Part shown: positions 60,764 to 64,000 of the stretch, one piece after another
How positions within the stretch are numbered: the stretch's first letter is position 1
How the letters are laid out: each line of letters opens with the position of its first letter
NCBI GenBank assembly: GCA_026126205.1
Contig: JAHCJP010000002.1
Coordinates: forward strand, 248,001 to 312,000
Source: Maricaulaceae bacterium
GTDB taxonomy: Bacteria > Pseudomonadota > Alphaproteobacteria > Caulobacterales > Maricaulaceae
Reading direction: 5' to 3'
Length of the DNA stretch: 64,000 nucleotides
Notes under the pieces: model-generated
Databases searched by the model: none
Seen by the model: only the letters and a program-made list of their open reading frames with translations
Told to the model about the DNA's origin: nothing
Position numbers and translations under genes: made by a program

Positions 60764-62491
60764 TCAGTCTTTCTTCGCCAGCGTCCGGGCCAGTTCGGCG
60801 GCGGCGGCGAAATCCGGCGCGGTGCGGATGCGCGGTCGGCCCCGCATCAGGCCCATCCCGGCGACGATCCGGCGCGGCTGCGGCTGCAGCCCCGCCAGAA
60901 TGACGCGGCAGTTCTCGCGCTTCAGGCGTCTCAGAAGCTCCTCCAGCCGGCCGGCGCCGGTGGAATCGATCAGCGGCACCGCCGACAGGTCGAGAATGAA
61001 TACATCCGGCGCGCCGGAAATGGCGTCGATCACCGCCGTCATGCGTCCAGCGACACCGAAGAACAGCGGCCCGCGCACGGTGAAGCTCTCCACCCCCGGC
61101 GGCAAGGCGGGGCGGCGCCCGCCATTGCGGGCGCGGTCGGGCGCGTCGCCCTCTATCACCGGTCCGGCGCCGGTGGAGATGCCGACCACCTCGCTCATCC
61201 GGTGCATGAACAGCACCGCCGCCAGCACCACCCCCACCTGGATCGCCACCGTCAGGTCGACCAGCACGGTGAGGAAAAAGGTCAGCACCAGCACCAGCCG
61301 GTCGCCGGCGGGGCCAGTGTTGAGCAGGCGGCGGAAACGGGCGATCTCGCTCATGTTCCAGGCCACCACCACCAGCACCGCGGCCAGCGCCGCCAGCGGC
61401 GCGAAGGCGGCCAGCGGCGCCAGGAACAGCATGAAGGCGAGCAGGAACACCGCGTGCATCATGCCCGCCACCGGCCCTTTCGCCCCGGCGCGGATGCTGG
61501 TGGCGGTGCGGGCGATAGCGCCGGTGGCCGGCAGGCCGCCGAACAGCGCCGAGCCGATATTGGCCACGCCCTGCGCCGTCAGTTCGCAGTTCGAGCGGTG
61601 GCGCGCCCCGGTCATGCCGTCGGCGACCATGGCCGAGAGCAGCGATTCCACCCCGGCCAGAAAGGCGATGGTCAGCGCGCTGGGGACCAGCGCCGCGAGA
61701 CGCGAAAAACTGATGTCGGGCAGCGAGGGCGCCGGCAGGCCGCGCGGCAGCTCGCCGAAGCGCGACCCGATGGTCTCGACCGGCAGGTTCAGCAGCGCCA
61801 CGGCCAGCGCCGCCAGCCCGATGGCGATCAGAAAACCCGGCGCGCGCGGCGCGAAACGGCGCAGGACCAGGATCAGCGCCAGCGCGCCGCCGGCGATGGC
61901 CGTGGTTGTAAAATCCAGCGTGTCCGCCGCCGCCAGCAGCACCCGCAGCTTGTCCATGAAGTCCGCAGGCAGAACCGCGATGTCCAGCCCGAAGAAATCC
62001 TTGACTTGGCTGATCAAAATGATGACGGCGATGCCGGCGGTGAAGCCGGTGACCACCGGGTCCGGAATGTATTTCACCCACGACCCAAGGCGCAGCAGCC
62101 CGGCCAGAATCAGCACCATTCCGGCCATCAGCGTGGCGATGACCAGCCCGTCATAGCCGTGAACGGCGATGACGTTGAACACCACCACCACGAAGGCCCC
62201 GGTCGGCCCGCCGATCTGATAGCGCGAGCCGCCCAGCGCCGAGATCAGGAAACCGGCGACGACGGCGGTGACCAGCCCCTTGTCGGGCGTCGCGCCCGAC
62301 GCGATCGCCAGCGCCATGGCCAGCGGCAGGGCGACGATGGCCACCGTCAGCCCGGCCAGCGCGTCGGCGCGCAGATCGGCCCAGCCATAGCCGCGGCGCA
62401 GAACCGTGTAGAGCTTCGGGGTATAGAGCCGCCAGCCCCCGATCAGGTCGGGGGTCCGCGGCGTGGCGGGTTTGCGGGCGGGAGTCTTCAA
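60764..62491 (-). CDS. SulP-family anion transporter with STAS domain
   Basis: 575 residues. Signature near the N-terminus: 'ALAGLTVAIVALPLAMALAIA', followed by about ten to twelve more hydrophobic segments to residue 430. The C-terminal STAS domain has 'SFTVRGPLFFGVAGRM' and 'ILDLSAVPLIDSTGAG', where the Asp-Ser-Thr pattern is the anti-sigma-antagonist core. It carries sulphate, bicarbonate or another anion. It is followed by the Na/Pi gene with 56 nt between, which suggests joint transcription. The substrate cannot be read; the related BicA and DauA forms carry bicarbonate or dicarboxylates. Confidence 0.92.
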   Translation of the reverse strand: MKTPARKPATPRTPDLIGGWRLYTPKLYTVLRRGYGWADLRADALAGLTVAIVALPLAMALAIASGATPDKGLVTAVVAGFLISALGGSRYQIGGPTGAFVVVVFNVIAVHGYDGLVIATLMAGMVLILAGLLRLGSWVKYIPDPVVTGFTAGIAVIILISQVKDFFGLDIAVLPADFMDKLRVLLAAADTLDFTTTAIAGGALALILVLRRFAPRAPGFLIAIGLAALAVALLNLPVETIGSRFGELPRGLPAPSLPDISFSRLAALVPSALTIAFLAGVESLLSAMVADGMTGARHRSNCELTAQGVANIGSALFGGLPATGAIARTATSIRAGAKGPVAGMMHAVFLLAFMLFLAPLAAFAPLAALAAVLVVVAWNMSEIARFRRLLNTGPAGDRLVLVLTFFLTVLVDLTVAIQVGVVLAAVLFMHRMSEVVGISTGAGPVIEGDAPDRARNGGRRPALPPGVESFTVRGPLFFGVAGRMTAVIDAISGAPDVFILDLSAVPLIDSTGAGRLEELLRRLKRENCRVILAGLQPQPRRIVAGMGLMRGRPRIRTAPDFAAAAELARTLAKKD

Positions 62492-62586
62492 GGCGACCGG
62501 CGGGGCGGGCGTGACAAGGGAATCAATCCCCTATGCGCCCGCCGCGCCGGTAATGCAAAATCACGCTTTGTTGCCGGAAGAGCGTT

Positions 62587-63744
62587 TCAGTCCGCCCGGT
62601 GGCCTTCGGCGCCTTCCGCCGCCGCCAGCGGCAGTTCGGTGAAACCTTCCAGCGTGCCCGTCTCTTCCGCATCGCGGGCGATGTCGACCGCGCTGCGCGC
62701 ATAGGCGGTCAGCAGCCGCGCCACCGACAACAGCGCGTCTTCATGCGTGCGCTCGTATCCGTGGCTGGCGTCGACACCGAAGGTGACCAGCGCCGTGCGC
62801 ACGTCGGCCCCGCCCTCCACCGCCGAGGCGTTGTCGGAGCGGTAGTGGCGGAACAGGTCGCGCTGGAAGGGGATGGCGTGATGCTCGCACAGGCCGATCA
62901 GCTTGCGGGTCAGGTGGAAATCGAACGGGCCGGTCATGTCGGCCATGGCGATGGTGACGCCGGTCTCCTTCGACGCCTGTCCCGGCGCGCAGGCCCCGTT
63001 GTCCACCGCCACCATCGCGGCGACGTCATGGGTGAGGATCGACGAGGCGCCGACGCCCACCTCTTCCGAAATCGAGAACAGGAACAGGGTGTCGACCACG
63101 GGCGTCACCTTCGCCTCGGTGATCGCCTTCATCGCCGCCAGCATGGCGGCTGCGCCCGCCTTGTCGTCGAGATGGCGCGAGGCGATATAGCCGTTGTCGA
63201 TGAACTCCGGCTGCGGATCGATGGCGATGATGTCGCCCACCGCGACCCCGAGGCGCTCGGCGTCCGCCGCGCTCTGCATCGGCGCGTCGACGCGCAGTTC
63301 GACATGGTCCCAGCCCACCGGCTGGGTATCGATCTCCTCGTTATAGACATGGCCCGAGGCCTTCAGCGGCAGGATGGCGCCGCGATAGCCGCCGCGGCCG
63401 GTGAACACGGTGCAGCGGGCGCCCTCGGCGAAGCGCGCCGACCAGTGACCGATCGGCGCCAGCCGCATGCGGCCATTGTCCTTGATGCCCGCCACCTGCG
63501 CGCCCAGCGTGTCGAGATGGCTGATGATCGCGCGGGCCGGCTGCGCCGCCTTGCCCGGAATGCGGGCGCGGATGGCGCCGCGCCGGGTCAGCTCGAACTC
63601 CACGCCCATGCGCTCAATCTCGGCGCAGGTCCAGCGCGCCGCCTCGTCGGTGTAACCGGTCGGGCTGGGGATGGAGAGCAGGGTTTTCAGCGTCTCCAGC
63701 AGATAGTCGCGATCAATGGGCGGCAGGGCGGGCTTGCGGGTCAT
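62587..63744 (-). CDS. M42-family peptidase of the NAGGN osmolyte system
   Basis: 385 residues. Metal ligands of the M42/M20 aminopeptidase family occur in 'IISHLDTLGAQ', 'IASRHLDDKAGAAAM', 'FSISEEVGVGASS' and 'VDNGA'. The late 'VDASHGYERTHEDAL' holds the last His. This sequence type is the osmoprotectant-associated M42 peptidase that accompanies N-acetylglutaminylglutamine synthetase. Its ATG overlaps the stop of the synthetase gene (ATGA) and it would be translated with it. It is presumed to trim or recycle the dipeptide osmolyte in the cytoplasm. Its lack of a signal peptide fits that. Confidence 0.88.
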   Translation of the reverse strand: MTRKPALPPIDRDYLLETLKTLLSIPSPTGYTDEAARWTCAEIERMGVEFELTRRGAIRARIPGKAAQPARAIISHLDTLGAQVAGIKDNGRMRLAPIGHWSARFAEGARCTVFTGRGGYRGAILPLKASGHVYNEEIDTQPVGWDHVELRVDAPMQSAADAERLGVAVGDIIAIDPQPEFIDNGYIASRHLDDKAGAAAMLAAMKAITEAKVTPVVDTLFLFSISEEVGVGASSILTHDVAAMVAVDNGACAPGQASKETGVTIAMADMTGPFDFHLTRKLIGLCEHHAIPFQRDLFRHYRSDNASAVEGGADVRTALVTFGVDASHGYERTHEDALLSVARLLTAYARSAVDIARDAEETGTLEGFTELPLAAAEGAEGHRAD

Positions 63745-64000
63745 GACTCCTCGGCGTCGGTTCGGGCGGACTGGGGGAACAGCAGGTCTATGAAGCGTTC
63801 GGCCGTCGGCTGCGGCTCGTGATTGGCCAGGCCCGGGCGCTCATTGGCCTCGATGAACACGAACTGGCCGCGATCCGGCGCCTCGACAATAAAATCCATG
63901 CCGGCGACGGGAATGCCGATGGCGTCCGCGGCCTTCAGCGCCGCCTCGGCGATATCGGGGTGCAGAACGCCGGTCACGTCGTGCAGCGTGCCGCCGGTGT
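63741..64000 (-). CDS. N-acetylglutaminylglutamine synthetase, C-terminal end (partial)
   Basis: Open to the right edge; the last 86 residues are visible. 'TGGTLHDVTGVLHPDIAEAA', 'GIPVAGMDFIVEAP' and 'VFIEANERPGLANHEP' then 'PTAERFIDLLFPQ' match the C-terminus of the ATP-grasp ligase that makes N-acetylglutaminylglutamine, the precursor of the osmolyte NAGGN in salt-stressed bacteria. The Asn-containing metal site is in 'EANERPG'. The N-terminal acetyltransferase part lies outside. A GTG at 63977 inside the frame is not the start. It is co-translated with the M42 gene. Confidence 0.88.
   Translation of the reverse strand, partial: TGGTLHDVTGVLHPDIAEAALKAADAIGIPVAGMDFIVEAPDRGQFVFIEANERPGLANHEPQPTAERFIDLLFPQSARTDAEES

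Noticed and set aside
58692..62156. Long plus-strand open frame opposite the Na/Pi and SulP genes
   Set aside because: Low-complexity Gln/Arg/Gly translation antisense to two well-supported transporter genes.

Overview
The window is about 70% GC, densely coded chromosomal DNA from an alphaproteobacterium. Supporting families are a ProXp-type prolyl-tRNA editing protein, CnoX with an active CxxC, DUF2794, a compact fabA-fabB-fabI run and a TonB-receptor catabolic locus. The gene content and the osmolyte genes at the right edge would suit a marine or halotolerant Maricaulales/Hyphomonadaceae-like organism. That placement is inference. There is one tRNA gene (Ser, GGA) and no rRNA, CRISPR array, phage or transposase gene. 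No gene-free stretch exceeds 300 bases.

Layout. 1-11.2 kb holds housekeeping genes: proX end, cnoX, a small secreted repeat protein, an AT-richer islet with an orphan gene, isoaspartyl peptidase plus a TrmH methyltransferase, a GGDEF/EAL receptor, a PfkB kinase, an ATP-grasp protein, a thioesterase, a histidine phosphatase, thpR, a Bax-inhibitor-1 protein and DUF2794. 11.5-15.9 kb is a four-gene ABC operon of the GldA/GldF/GldG plus DUF4340 type, each gene overlapping the next by 4 nt. 15.8-27.7 kb looks like an uptake and degradation locus: HSL-type esterase, Baeyer-Villiger monooxygenase, two MaoC-like proteins, acyl-CoA synthetase, TetR regulator, two alpha/beta hydrolases, TonB receptor and MFS transporter. 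27.7-31.8 kb holds two paralogous LysR regulators around a translationally coupled pair: a double-GNAT protein and an isochorismatase-fold protein that appears to lack its catalytic Cys and Lys. 32.1-36.6 kb is an ABC/FtsX/HlyD exporter, followed by a compositionally distinct S41 peptidase beside tRNA-Ser.

39-50.8 kb contains msrA with a SerB-like phosphatase, a divergent DUF2306 / membrane-bound LytTR pair whose intergenic region carries repeated TTGGCG boxes and a possible 19-residue micro-ORF, then a GNAT, lpdA, pyk, an AlaC-like aminotransferase, a histidine kinase, an AMACR-like CoA-transferase-family protein and a ferredoxin-type reductase. A repeat of about 205 bp with inverted ends separates these from fabA-fabB-fabI. 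The right end holds an SH3 protein, a metallo-beta-lactamase-fold protein, an S9 peptidase, a ThiF/MoeB enzyme, a lipoprotein, a LapA-domain protein, Na/Pi and SulP transporters, and the start of an N-acetylglutaminylglutamine amide (NAGGN) osmolyte cluster: M42 peptidase and synthetase end.

The two least explained regions are the paired-LysR/double-GNAT/degenerate-hydrolase locus (27.7-31.8 kb) and the LytTR/DUF2306 locus with its repeat-rich promoter (40.5-41.9 kb). All family assignments come from reading motifs by eye; no database search was run.
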